Part shown: one piece after another, positions 22,544 to 32,333 of the stretch
How positions within the stretch are numbered: the first letter of the stretch is position 1
Layout: each line of letters opens with the position of its first letter
From: Leucobacter sp. UBA1945
Lineage (GTDB): Bacteria; Actinomycetota; Actinomycetes; Actinomycetales; Microbacteriaceae
Assembly: GCA_002336855.1 (NCBI GenBank)
Contig: DDEV01000009.1
Location: 1-51,823, forward strand
DNA: 51,823 nt
Direction of reading: 5' to 3'
Position numbers and translations under genes: made by a program
Notes under the pieces: generated by a model
What the model saw: the letters and a program-made list of their open reading frames with translations, nothing else
The model's database searches: none
What the model was told of the DNA's origin: nothing

Positions 22544-23656
22544 ATGTCCAACGAATTCATCCCAGCAGCTAAGCCAATCATCGGTGATGAGGAGCGCGCT
22601 GCGGTCGACCGCGTGATGCGATCGGGAATGATTGCTCAAGGGCCAGAAGTCGCTGCGTTTGAGCGTGAGTTTGCTGACCACTTTGTCGAGGGTCGTGAGA
22701 CCGTGGCGGTGAACTCCGGCACTAGCGGACAGCATCTTGGTCTGCTTGCTGCGGGCGTCGGCCCGGGCGATGAAGTGATTGTCCCCTCATTCACGTTTGC
22801 GGCAACAGGCAACTCGGTGGCTCTGACAGGGGCTACGCCGGTCTTTGCCGACATCGAACCGCATTACTTTACGCTCGACCCGCAGGCTGTGCGCGCCGCG
22901 ATCACTCCAAAGACCAAGGGAATCATGCCGGTGCACCTTTATGGCCACCCTTTCCTGGTCGATGAAATTGAGGCGATCGCCAAGGAACATGGTCTCGCAA
23001 TCTACGAAGATGCCGCCCAAGCTCACGGTGCGAGCTGGGGCGGTCGACCGGTCGGTACGATCGGTGATTTCGCTATGTTCAGCCTTTACCCCACGAAGAA
23101 CATGACCTCTGGTGAGGGCGGTATGGTGACCTGTGTGAACGCCGAGATTGCACGCAATACTCGTGTGCTGCGTAACCAGGGTATGGAGAAGCAGTACGAA
23201 AACGAAGTTATTGGCTTCAATTCCCGTATGACCGATATCCACGCAGCAATCGGCCGCGTGCAGCTGACAAAGGTCGATGCTTGGACGGAGAAGCGCAAAC
23301 GCAATGCTGCAACACTAAACGCCGGTCTTGCCGGTATCGAGGGGCTGCAGACACCTCGCGTTGCTGATGGGGCGGTGCACGTCTACCATCAGTACACGAT
23401 TCGCCTTGAATCGAGTGAGCGGGATCGCTTCCGCAAGGCGCTGCACGAGGAGTACCAGATCGGTTCGGGTGTGTATTATCCGGTTCCTAACCATCGTCTG
23501 ACCTCGCTCGCGGGGTTTGCTCCTGGCCTCGAACTGCCGGAGACCGAACGGGCTGCGGCTGAGGTACTGTCTTTGCCTGTACACCCCTCGCTCAGTGAGG
23601 GTGACTTGGAGAGAATCATTGAGGCCGTTGTCTCGGTTTCTCGAGCCGGTGCCTAG
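22544..23656 (+). CDS. DegT/DnrJ/EryC1/StrS-family sugar aminotransferase
   Basis: The 370-residue PLP-dependent enzyme is a second, clearly different sugar aminotransferase. It has FIPAAKPIIGDEE, SGMIAQGPEVAAFE, AVNSGTSGQHLGL, GPGDEVIVPSFTFAATGN and AIYEDAAQAHGA with the PLP-ring Asp. The active lysine is about K185 in SLYPTKNMTSGEGG. The GEGG again points to a C4-amino product, similar to perosamine-synthase relatives. The ATG at 22544 has GAAAGG 6 nt upstream. The ATG at 22520 has no such site and adds residues outside the family. The stop overlaps the proposed start of the next gene. Whether it works with the fusion protein or with the second WbpG/HisF pair is unknown. Confidence 0.87.
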   Translation: MSNEFIPAAKPIIGDEERAAVDRVMRSGMIAQGPEVAAFEREFADHFVEGRETVAVNSGTSGQHLGLLAAGVGPGDEVIVPSFTFAATGNSVALTGATPVFADIEPHYFTLDPQAVRAAITPKTKGIMPVHLYGHPFLVDEIEAIAKEHGLAIYEDAAQAHGASWGGRPVGTIGDFAMFSLYPTKNMTSGEGGMVTCVNAEIARNTRVLRNQGMEKQYENEVIGFNSRMTDIHAAIGRVQLTKVDAWTEKRKRNAATLNAGLAGIEGLQTPRVADGAVHVYHQYTIRLESSERDRFRKALHEEYQIGSGVYYPVPNHRLTSLAGFAPGLELPETERAAAEVLSLPVHPSLSEGDLERIIEAVVSVSRAGA

Positions 23657-24899
23657 ACAGACCGAATCTCTGTTCGAGGGGGGCCAGAAACCCTTACTCG
23701 TTCGCCGCGTTGCGCGCCGATTGCCGCTCTCTCTTTCCTGCAAGTTGCAGCGAATTATCCTCGCTTTCATGGATGCGTGGTACCGAGCCCGGGCAGATAA
23801 GCTTCCTCGGGTGAGCTGGGTGGTCGGCCCAAACGAGGTCGCAAACATGGTCAGTATGTTCGCGTCTGCAATTCCTGGCTCCATGACCGCCGTCATCGTT
23901 CGGCATCCTTTCTACGCCGGACCGTTTGATGTGCAACCACCCGAACGATTGAGCTGGTTGTCGGCGATATGGTGGCGTTGGGTTGCTCTCCCCGCGACCT
24001 TTGTGCGGTTTGCCAATTCCGCCGCCGGGTTCATTTACCTGAGTCAAAACGGCTATCTTCTAAACCTTCGCGACGGGCGCGAGTTCGAGATGCGTTTTCT
24101 GAAGAAGCATGGGGTGAAAATTGTCCACGTGTTTACCGGCAGCGATATTCGTTCTCCCGTGCTAATGCAGGCGCACGAGGATGCGAGCGGCCTGCCAAAC
24201 ATCGCGAGCTACTTGAAATACACGGACGCCGCGTTTCGTGATCCGGGCTTTGACGAGGAGCGTCGGCGCACGGGTGAGATCGCAAATCGTTACGCTGATG
24301 TCATCTTTACTTATCGCGTCGATCAAAAAGGTTACATCGATCGTCCATCCAAACCGTTTCCATATATGGTCGCCGATGCCCAGTTTGCGACCAACCTCGA
24401 TAAGTTCGATCACGTCACTCTTCCGGTCTTGCTGCACGCACCTTCTTCGCCGATCATCAAAGGTACGCAACTGGTTCGTGCGGCCATAGCTGCTCTTCGA
24501 GAGGAAGGCTTCGAGTTCGAGTACATCGAGGTTACTGGGGTACCGCATGAGCAAGTGCTGGAGCATCTCAGTCGCGCGCATATTGTGTTGAACGAGTTTT
24601 ACTCGCACGCTCCGGGAGTGTTTGCGGTTGAGGCAATGGCTGCGGGTTGCGTGGTGCTCACAAGCGCGGATGAGAACATTGAACCCGATCTCCCAAGACG
24701 GTCGAATGAGGCCTGGGTCGTGACGAAGCATTGGCAGGTCTACGACCATCTGAAAGGCTTGCTCCAGAACCCTGATCGATTGGAAGCTCAAGCAAAGCGG
24801 GGACAGAGGTGGGCGCGAGAGCATGCCTCGGTGAGCGTAGTCGCGCCAAAGCTCGGCGAGCTGTTTGAAGAATTAGCGAGAGGTGTATGCGTAGAGTAG
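23649..24899 (+). CDS. Glycosyltransferase, GT4-like, first of a tandem paralogous pair
   Basis: The 416-residue protein is closely related to the next gene product along its whole length. Shared blocks include SWVVGPNEVA, RHPFY, FIYLSQNGYL, FTGSDIRSP, GLPNIASYLK, LLHAPSSPIIKGTQLVRAA, GVPHEQVLEHL and EAMAAGCVVLTSADENIE, the last being the donor-domain E-x7-E-like region of GT4 enzymes. NEAWVVTKHW is near the C-terminus. The start is uncertain. GTG at 23649 overlaps the aminotransferase stop by 8 nt and would be coupled, but it has no clear ribosome binding site. TTG near 23730 or ATG at 23769 would give a shorter N-terminus closer to the paralogue. The sugars transferred are unknown. Confidence 0.83.
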   Translation: MPRQTESLFEGGQKPLLVRRVARRLPLSLSCKLQRIILAFMDAWYRARADKLPRVSWVVGPNEVANMVSMFASAIPGSMTAVIVRHPFYAGPFDVQPPERLSWLSAIWWRWVALPATFVRFANSAAGFIYLSQNGYLLNLRDGREFEMRFLKKHGVKIVHVFTGSDIRSPVLMQAHEDASGLPNIASYLKYTDAAFRDPGFDEERRRTGEIANRYADVIFTYRVDQKGYIDRPSKPFPYMVADAQFATNLDKFDHVTLPVLLHAPSSPIIKGTQLVRAAIAALREEGFEFEYIEVTGVPHEQVLEHLSRAHIVLNEFYSHAPGVFAVEAMAAGCVVLTSADENIEPDLPRRSNEAWVVTKHWQVYDHLKGLLQNPDRLEAQAKRGQRWAREHASVSVVAPKLGELFEELARGVCVE

Positions 24900-26050
24900 T
24901 TGGAGTATTCCAACGGTTGATCGTTCATCTGGGGTACCTATACCCGGGACGGATGAACGGTGGGAAGCGAATCAGTTGGGTTGTCGGACCCAACGAGGTC
25001 GCGAGGATGGTCTCCCAGATTGCAGATGTGATTCCAGACTCCTATACCGCGTTGATCGTGAGGCATCCGTTCTACTCGGAAACCTACGACTATCAACCTC
25101 CGCCTGAAGAGACGGCGCTCCGCGCGCTATGGCGACGTATTGTGTTGAACGCTTGGATATTCGGAAGGCTGGCGCGCCATGCGACAGGATTCATTTACCT
25201 GAGCCAGAACGGTTATCTCAATGATCAGTTCGACCATCGGCGTTTCGAGTTTTCGTTTCTGAAGCGACGCGGTCTGAAGATCGTGTGCTACTTCACCGGA
25301 AGTGACATTCGATCACCCAACCTGATGCGTCAACACGAGGAAAAGACCGGGCTGCCGAATATTGCAAGCTACCTCAAGTTCAGTGACCCCGCATTCGGGA
25401 CGGATGCGTTCGAAGAGTCTCGTCGCAGTATTGGCGAGACTGCCGACGAATTCGCCGACGCAATCTTCACGGCTCGTGTTGAACAAGCTGGCTACATCAC
25501 CAGCAAGACCGAGTCCTTTCTCTACTTCTTACCCGACGAAGACATTAGCGAGTCGCTGCAGAAGTTTGACCGGATGGAGACCCCAGTCGTCCTGCATGCT
25601 CCGTCTTCGCCGGTAATCAAAGGCACACAGTTGGTTCGCGCCGCAGTTAAAGCGCTACAGCAAAGTGGGGTCGAGTTTGAGTATGTCGAACTTGTAGGGG
25701 TTCCTCATGAACAGGTGCAAGAACAGTTGCGCAGAGCCCATGTCGTGCTAAATCAGTTCTATGCCCACATGCCGGGTATGTTCGGGGTCGAGGCACTTGC
25801 CTCCGGATGCGTCGTGCTCATGAGCGCTGACGAGCATATTGAGACCGACCTGCCCTCCGGCTCCAATGACGCCTGGGTTGTCACGAAACACTGGCAGGTT
25901 TACTCCCACTTGCGCGAAGTGCTTGCGCACCCCCATCGAATGCGCGAGCAAGCCCAGGCGGGACAGGATTGGGTACGGCGACACGCAACGGCGAGTGTTA
26001 GCGCAGATCGATTGACGCAGCTTCTGAACAGGCTTGAGGCTGACAGCTAA
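24887..26050 (+). CDS. Glycosyltransferase, GT4-like, second of a tandem paralogous pair
   Basis: The 387-residue protein is an obvious duplicate of the preceding gene product, with the same ordered blocks: ISWVVGPNEVARM, RHPFYSETYDY, GFIYLSQNGYL, FTGSDIRSPNLM, HAPSSPVIKGTQLV, VGVPHEQVQEQL, GVEALASGCVVLMSADEHIE and DAWVVTKHWQVY. It starts at ATG 24887 with GAGAGG just upstream and overlaps the first copy by 13 nt. The duplicates differ most at the N-terminus and in residues around the donor site, suggesting that they add different sugars or act at successive steps. The gene ends 43 nt before the second WbpG gene, which has its own candidate promoter. Confidence 0.86.
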   Translation: MRRVVGVFQRLIVHLGYLYPGRMNGGKRISWVVGPNEVARMVSQIADVIPDSYTALIVRHPFYSETYDYQPPPEETALRALWRRIVLNAWIFGRLARHATGFIYLSQNGYLNDQFDHRRFEFSFLKRRGLKIVCYFTGSDIRSPNLMRQHEEKTGLPNIASYLKFSDPAFGTDAFEESRRSIGETADEFADAIFTARVEQAGYITSKTESFLYFLPDEDISESLQKFDRMETPVVLHAPSSPVIKGTQLVRAAVKALQQSGVEFEYVELVGVPHEQVQEQLRRAHVVLNQFYAHMPGMFGVEALASGCVVLMSADEHIETDLPSGSNDAWVVTKHWQVYSHLREVLAHPHRMREQAQAGQDWVRRHATASVSADRLTQLLNRLEADS

Positions 26051-26052
26051 CT

Positions 26053-26058
26053 TAGAAT
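26053..26058 (+). promoter_or_regulatory. Candidate -10 (TAGAAT) for the second WbpG/HisF set
   Basis: TAGAAT immediately follows the stop of the glycosyltransferase gene. The predicted transcript would have a leader of about 30 nt that includes GAAGGAAAG before the ATG at 26094. No -35 match was found at normal spacing. Confidence 0.35.
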
Positions 26059-26093
26059 GGTAGATCGCAGTTGAATACCGCGAAGGAAAGAAT

Positions 26094-27263
26094 ATGACTG
26101 AGAACGCCGTGAGCGCCGTGGACCACCGCGGGGATCTCTACCAAATGTGTGTCAGAACGGTTATGGACACCACGGACCCAGACATATGGTTTGACGAGAA
26201 CGGTGTCTCATCGCATGCGCTGACTTACGACGCATACATCGCGCCTGTGGTTGATGCTGCCAATAGTGGCCGACGTGAGTCTGAACTTCGCGAATGGGTT
26301 GAAAAAATCAAACGTGCGGGACGCAATAAACCTTACGACTGCGTGATCGGGGTCAGCGGTGGAGTCGACAGCACCTATCTGATCTACCAAGCTGTGCAAC
26401 TCGGGCTAAGGCCGCTCGCGGTGCACTTCGACAGCGGCTGGAATTCTGAGCTCGCTGTGAAGAACATTGAGAACATCGTGGCGAAGCTCAAGCTCGACTT
26501 GGTTACCGAGGTAGTTGACTGGCGCGAGATGCAGGATCTGCAGCTTTCCTTTCTGAAAGCTTCGGTGCCAAACTGCGACATTCCGACCGATCACGCATTT
26601 CCGGCGGTCGCTTACCGACAAGCAGCGAAGTATGGGATAAAGTACATTCTCTCTGGCGCGAACTTCGCAACTGAATCGATTCTGCCAACTGCGTGGGGCT
26701 ACAACAACTCGGATCAGAAGCACGTCAAGGCAATCCAGCGTCAGTTCGGTAGCGTCCGGTTACGGAGTTACCCGACCATGGGGCTCTTCAAACGGCATAT
26801 CTGGTACGGCGGGGTGCACGCAATTCGCACGCTGAACCTACTCGATTTCATGCCTTACGTGAAAGCTGACGCGAAGGAGATAATCACCCGCGAGCTAGAG
26901 TGGAGAGACTACGGAGGAAAGCATCATGAGTCCGTCTTTACTCGTTACTTTCAGGGATATTACCTGCCGACGAAGTTCGGATTCGACAAGCGTCTCGCCC
27001 ACCACTCATCGCTCATTCTTGCGGGGCAAATGACTCGCGAAGAGGCGCTCGAAGATCTGAAAGAACCCCCGTACGATCCAGCGTTGCGCGAAGACGACCA
27101 TGCCTTCATCGCGAAAAAGCTCGGGGTCTCGGTTGCTGAACTCGATGAGATCATCGCGCGCCCCGCGCGGAATCACCTCGATTACCCAAACTCGAATCAG
27201 GTGTGGCAACGTTACGCTGAGCCAGTGCGTAGCCTCGCTGGGATGATGCGAAAGTTCCGCTGA
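26094..27263 (+). CDS. N-acetyl sugar amidotransferase (WbpG-like) lacking the zinc cysteines
   Basis: The 389-residue stand-alone WbpG-type enzyme is homologous to the C-terminal half of the fusion at 20469. The ATP-pyrophosphatase loop SGGVDS (88-93) is intact, as are LAVHFDSGWNS, DIPTDHAF, KYILSGANFATES and GGKHHESVFTRYF. The N-terminal zinc module is degenerate. Family members typically read CTRCVMDT and GVCNHC; this one reads CVRTVMDT (residues 19-26) and GVSSHA (37-42), keeping only C19. The catalytic domain therefore looks active while the metal site should be lost. The start is ATG 26094 with GAAGGAAAG upstream. HisF follows after 1 nt. The two proteins probably form a complex with the HisH encoded at 19849 (inference). 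Confidence 0.87.
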   Translation: MTENAVSAVDHRGDLYQMCVRTVMDTTDPDIWFDENGVSSHALTYDAYIAPVVDAANSGRRESELREWVEKIKRAGRNKPYDCVIGVSGGVDSTYLIYQAVQLGLRPLAVHFDSGWNSELAVKNIENIVAKLKLDLVTEVVDWREMQDLQLSFLKASVPNCDIPTDHAFPAVAYRQAAKYGIKYILSGANFATESILPTAWGYNNSDQKHVKAIQRQFGSVRLRSYPTMGLFKRHIWYGGVHAIRTLNLLDFMPYVKADAKEIITRELEWRDYGGKHHESVFTRYFQGYYLPTKFGFDKRLAHHSSLILAGQMTREEALEDLKEPPYDPALREDDHAFIAKKLGVSVAELDEIIARPARNHLDYPNSNQVWQRYAEPVRSLAGMMRKFR

Positions 27264-27264
27264 G

Positions 27265-28056
27265 ATGGCGCTAATGCCGAGAGTGATTCCGGTGTTGCTG
27301 GTCAGTAACGGGTACTTGGTGAAGCCGGTCGCGTTTCGCAAACCAGTCTACATTGGCGACCCAATCAACGCCGTGAAGATCTTTAATGAGAAAGAGGTCG
27401 ACGAGCTCGTCGTGCTCGATATCGACGCGAGCGCTCGAGGCGCTGGCGTGAACTTCGATCTGGTCGAGAGCATTGCCTCTGAAGCTTTCATGCCAGTTGG
27501 GTACGGTGGTGGCGTGTGTTCGACTGCTGATGCAACCAGGATCATTGGTGCTGGACTTGAGAAGGTGGTGCTCGGGAAGAGCGCCCATGAAACGCCAGCG
27601 GCCGTTGCTGAGATCTCGGCTCAGATAGGTAGCCAGAGCACCGTGGTGTCTGTTGACGCAAAGCGTAAGCGCTTCGGTAGTGGCTACGAGGTGATGGTCA
27701 ATAACGGGAAGACTCGCTCGCGTATGGACCCTGTTGCTTTTGCTCAGCGGGCGGTGCAGCTGGGAGCTGGTGAGATCCTGCTCTCGTCAATCGATCGTGA
27801 GGGCAGCCGTGCCGGTTACGACTTAGACCTGATTCGAAGTGTCGCCGTCGAGGTATCGGTGCCAACAGTCGCGATCGGTGGAGCGGGTGAGCTTCAGCAT
27901 CTCGCGGAGGGGCTCTCCGTTGGCGCCTCGGCTGTCGGTGCGGGAACCATGTTCGTGCAAAATGGCAAGCACAAAGCGGTGCTCATCACGTACCCGTCCC
28001 CGGCAGAGTTGCAGCGACTCGGCCAGCCGGATGCACTAGGAGGAGGCACTCTTTGA
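27265..28056 (+). CDS. HisF-type ammonia-channel subunit, sugar amidation
   Basis: The 263-residue (beta/alpha)8 protein resembles the HisF domain of the fusion: MPRVIPVLLVSNGYLVKP, VYIGDPINAVKIFNEKEVDELVVLDID, YGGGVCST, VVSVDAKRK, SSIDREGSRAGYD and IGGAGELQHLAEG. The Asp of the HisF first-strand motif (CLDV in true HisF) is replaced by Leu, so it should not make imidazole glycerol phosphate. As in WbpG systems it would carry ammonia from a HisH to the amidotransferase. It starts at ATG 27265, 1 nt after the WbpG stop. The last codons overlap the TTG of the next gene and supply its GGAGGAGG site. There is no histidine operon context. Confidence 0.88.
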   Translation: MALMPRVIPVLLVSNGYLVKPVAFRKPVYIGDPINAVKIFNEKEVDELVVLDIDASARGAGVNFDLVESIASEAFMPVGYGGGVCSTADATRIIGAGLEKVVLGKSAHETPAAVAEISAQIGSQSTVVSVDAKRKRFGSGYEVMVNNGKTRSRMDPVAFAQRAVQLGAGEILLSSIDREGSRAGYDLDLIRSVAVEVSVPTVAIGGAGELQHLAEGLSVGASAVGAGTMFVQNGKHKAVLITYPSPAELQRLGQPDALGGGTL

Positions 28057-29219
28057 GCCAGCCAGAGGCGCGCCGCCTTCGTATGCTTATCCTGATGTTC
28101 ACGCGACTGGACAAGGAGCCTCGCGCGTACAAACAGATCATTCATTTCTCCAAACATTTTGATGTGACCACGGTCGGATACGGTCAACCCCCGGTCGAAG
28201 GCGTACGCCACATTGAGTTGCCCGAGTCTGTTGCCCTTCCCCCGTTGAAGCGCCGGTCACTCTATGCGCTCCAAACGATCAGTTTTAAGCTGCGTCTTTA
28301 TGGGCTCGCCTACAGAACCATCGCGCTCCACCGATGGCTTTACGAGCGGCTCTCGCAGGAACAGTGGGACATCGTCATCGCCCATGACGTGAACACTATT
28401 CCACTCGCCAACCGACTCAGTGCTAAATACGGGGTGCTCGCGGATATGCACGAGTACGCTCCTCGCCAGTACGAGCACTCAAAGGAATGGGTGCGCGTTA
28501 CGGCACCGTACTATCGTTGGATCTGCGCAAACGAGCTTCCAAAAGCGCGGGCGATCACGACAGTGAGCCAGGGAATCGTTGACGAGTACCGACTGCAGTT
28601 CGGCATTGACCCAGTACTCGTGGTCAACGCGACGCCCGCCGCCAACCTGGCGGTGGGCGAGGTATCGTTGCCGATCAAGCTGGTGCACAGCGGAATCGCA
28701 GCGCCAGCACGCAAACTCGAGATCATGATCGATGCGGTGCTGGCCACGCGTTCAGACGTAACGCTTGATCTCTACTTAGTAAATTCCGCTGACGAAAGTT
28801 ATTTAGACGAGTTGCGGGCCAGAGCCCGTGGTGACCGCCGTATCAGGTTCCAAGAACCCGTTGCATATGCCGACCTGGTGCAGACTCTGCAGGGCTACGA
28901 CATTGGACTCAGCATCATTGCCGCAACGACATTTAACCACGAGTATTGCCTGCCGAATAAGTTTTTCGACTATGTGCAAGCTCGCCTCGGGCAGTTCATC
29001 GGCCCGTCACCGGAGATGGCGCGAATCGTCAACGAGTATCAGATGGGCGAGGTGCTCGAGGATTTCGAGACAGACACACTCACGGCGGCTCTTGACGCAC
29101 TTGACGTGGAGACGGTGCGTGAATGGAAGCTGCGCGCCGACGTCGCTGCTGGAACCCTGACGGGCGAGAGCCAAGTCGAAATTTGGGATGAGCTTGTGCG
29201 CTCAATGACCGCGCGCTAG
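28053..29219 (+). CDS. Glycosyltransferase, GT4-like, paralogue of 31167
   Basis: The 388-residue enzyme matches the length and layout of the gene at 31167. It opens with LRMLILMFTRLDKEPRAYKQI, then DIVIAHDVNTIPLANRL, LADMHEYAPRQYEHS, ITTVSQGI, KLVHSGIAAPARKLEIMIDAV and LDLYLV. The donor-site region is CLPNKFFDYVQARLGQFIGPSPEM. The HEYAP and LPNKFFDY blocks are conserved between the two. It starts at TTG 28053, overlapping the HisF stop by 4 nt, with GGAGGAGG 6 nt upstream. It is last in the amidotransferase operon and sits just before an ABC exporter, while its paralogue sits just after that exporter. Sugar specificity is unknown. Confidence 0.85.
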   Translation: MSQPEARRLRMLILMFTRLDKEPRAYKQIIHFSKHFDVTTVGYGQPPVEGVRHIELPESVALPPLKRRSLYALQTISFKLRLYGLAYRTIALHRWLYERLSQEQWDIVIAHDVNTIPLANRLSAKYGVLADMHEYAPRQYEHSKEWVRVTAPYYRWICANELPKARAITTVSQGIVDEYRLQFGIDPVLVVNATPAANLAVGEVSLPIKLVHSGIAAPARKLEIMIDAVLATRSDVTLDLYLVNSADESYLDELRARARGDRRIRFQEPVAYADLVQTLQGYDIGLSIIAATTFNHEYCLPNKFFDYVQARLGQFIGPSPEMARIVNEYQMGEVLEDFETDTLTAALDALDVETVREWKLRADVAAGTLTGESQVEIWDELVRSMTAR

Positions 29220-29252
29220 TCCATACAATGTGAGGAAAGTGCTTGGCACTAC

Positions 29253-29258
29253 TAGACT
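29253..29258 (+). promoter_or_regulatory. Candidate -10 (TAGACT) for the first ABC exporter operon
   Basis: TAGACT in the 106-nt gap 29220-29325. The predicted leader, about 60 nt, contains a potential hairpin (CCGGCGC pairing with GTGCCGG around 29281-29311) ahead of GAGG and the ATG at 29326. What the hairpin does is unknown. Confidence 0.35.
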
Positions 29259-29325
29259 GAGACGGTTAAAGAAGAACACCGGCGCGACCCCACTTTATTT
29301 TTGTGCCGGAATGTGAGGCCACGAG

Positions 29326-31166
<1,841 letters not shown>

Positions 31167-31170
<4 letters not shown>

Positions 31171-32333
31171 CTGCTCGACCGAGCCTGCTGATCCTCTCGT
31201 TTTCCGATATCGCATCGGACGCGCGAGTGCTTCGGCAAGTACGGGCATTCGTCGATGCGTACGACGTCACAACGTGTGGTCTGGGCGAAGCGCCGCTGCC
31301 GGGGGTGCGGCACCTGAGCATCCCAGATGAGCGGTCTGCGCTCGGGCTGAAGGTTCGCCCCTATGTCGATGCGGCGCTCGTGCGTACGCACTTGTACCGG
31401 GCCGCGTACTGGAGCGACCCTCTGATTCGTGCAGCGGGCCGCGTTCTCCGCGGCCAGACGTTCGACGCGGTCGTGGCGAACGACATCGAGGCAGTGCCGC
31501 TCGCGCTCAGCATTGCGAATCCAGAGACCGTGCATATTGATTTGCACGAGTTCTTCCCGGGCCTGCACGATAACGTGCCCGAATGGAACCGAGTGCGAAA
31601 GCCATATTTCGAGTGGCTGCTTCGTACCTACGCCAGCCGTGCGGCATCAGTGACGACGGTGGGCGAGGGCTTGGCTGAGGCATACCGTGAACGCTATGGA
31701 ATTGCTTGTCGTGTGGTCACAAACGCGGGGCCCCTGCTGAACCTGCGGCCGACTGCTGTGCACAAGCCGATCCGGCTCGTGCACAGCGGAGTAGCCCAAC
31801 CCGGCAGGCAGCTTGAACTCATGATCGATGCGGTTGCGCGTTCGTCGAATGACCTCACGCTTGATCTCTACCTCATGCCGAGCGATCTGCTTTACCTCGA
31901 TCGGATTAGGGAAATCTCAGCTAGTACGGACGGCCGTGTCAGGGTACTGGATCCTCTGCCATATGCGCACTTGGTGACGACCCTGAATGACTATGACGCT
32001 GGGATATTCGTGCTGCCCCCAACGACGTTCAACAATGCGAATGCACTCCCCAACAAATTTTTCGACTTCGTGCAGGCGAGACTCGGGATGGTGATCGGGC
32101 CGTCCGCAGAGATGAGCCGAATCCTCAGGGAGCACGATCTCGGGGTGGTGACGAGCGATTTCACCGTGGCCGCGACCGTCGAAGCGCTCGACGCGCTCAC
32201 TCCCGAGCATATTGAGCGCTACAAAGCGAACGCAGAAGCGGCCTCAGCGCAACTCTCTGCGCAGACTCAGGTCGAGGTCTGGCTGCGAGAAGTGCGCGGG
32301 CTGTTTCAGCGTGAGATCGGGGCGAACGAGTGA
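31167..32333 (+). CDS. Glycosyltransferase, GT4-like, paralogue of 28053
   Basis: The 388-residue protein, identical in length to the product at 28053, shares SLLILSFSDIASDARVLRQVRAF, FDAVVANDIEAVPLAL, IDLHEFFPGLHDN, SVTTVGEGLAEAYRERYG, RLVHSGVAQPGRQLELMIDAV, LDLYLMPSD and ALPNKFFDFVQARLGMVIGPSAEM. It is probably a duplicated transferase that has taken on another linkage. It starts at GTG 31167, overlapping the ABC exporter stop by 4 nt, and is followed by another 4-nt overlap with the GT2 gene, so the three genes are one translational unit. Donor and acceptor are unknown. Confidence 0.85.

Noticed and set aside
19849..28056. HisH and HisF as histidine biosynthesis genes
   Set aside because: No other his genes are present. 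The HisF first-strand Asp is replaced by Leu in both copies, and the genes are fused or coupled to WbpG-type amidotransferases.
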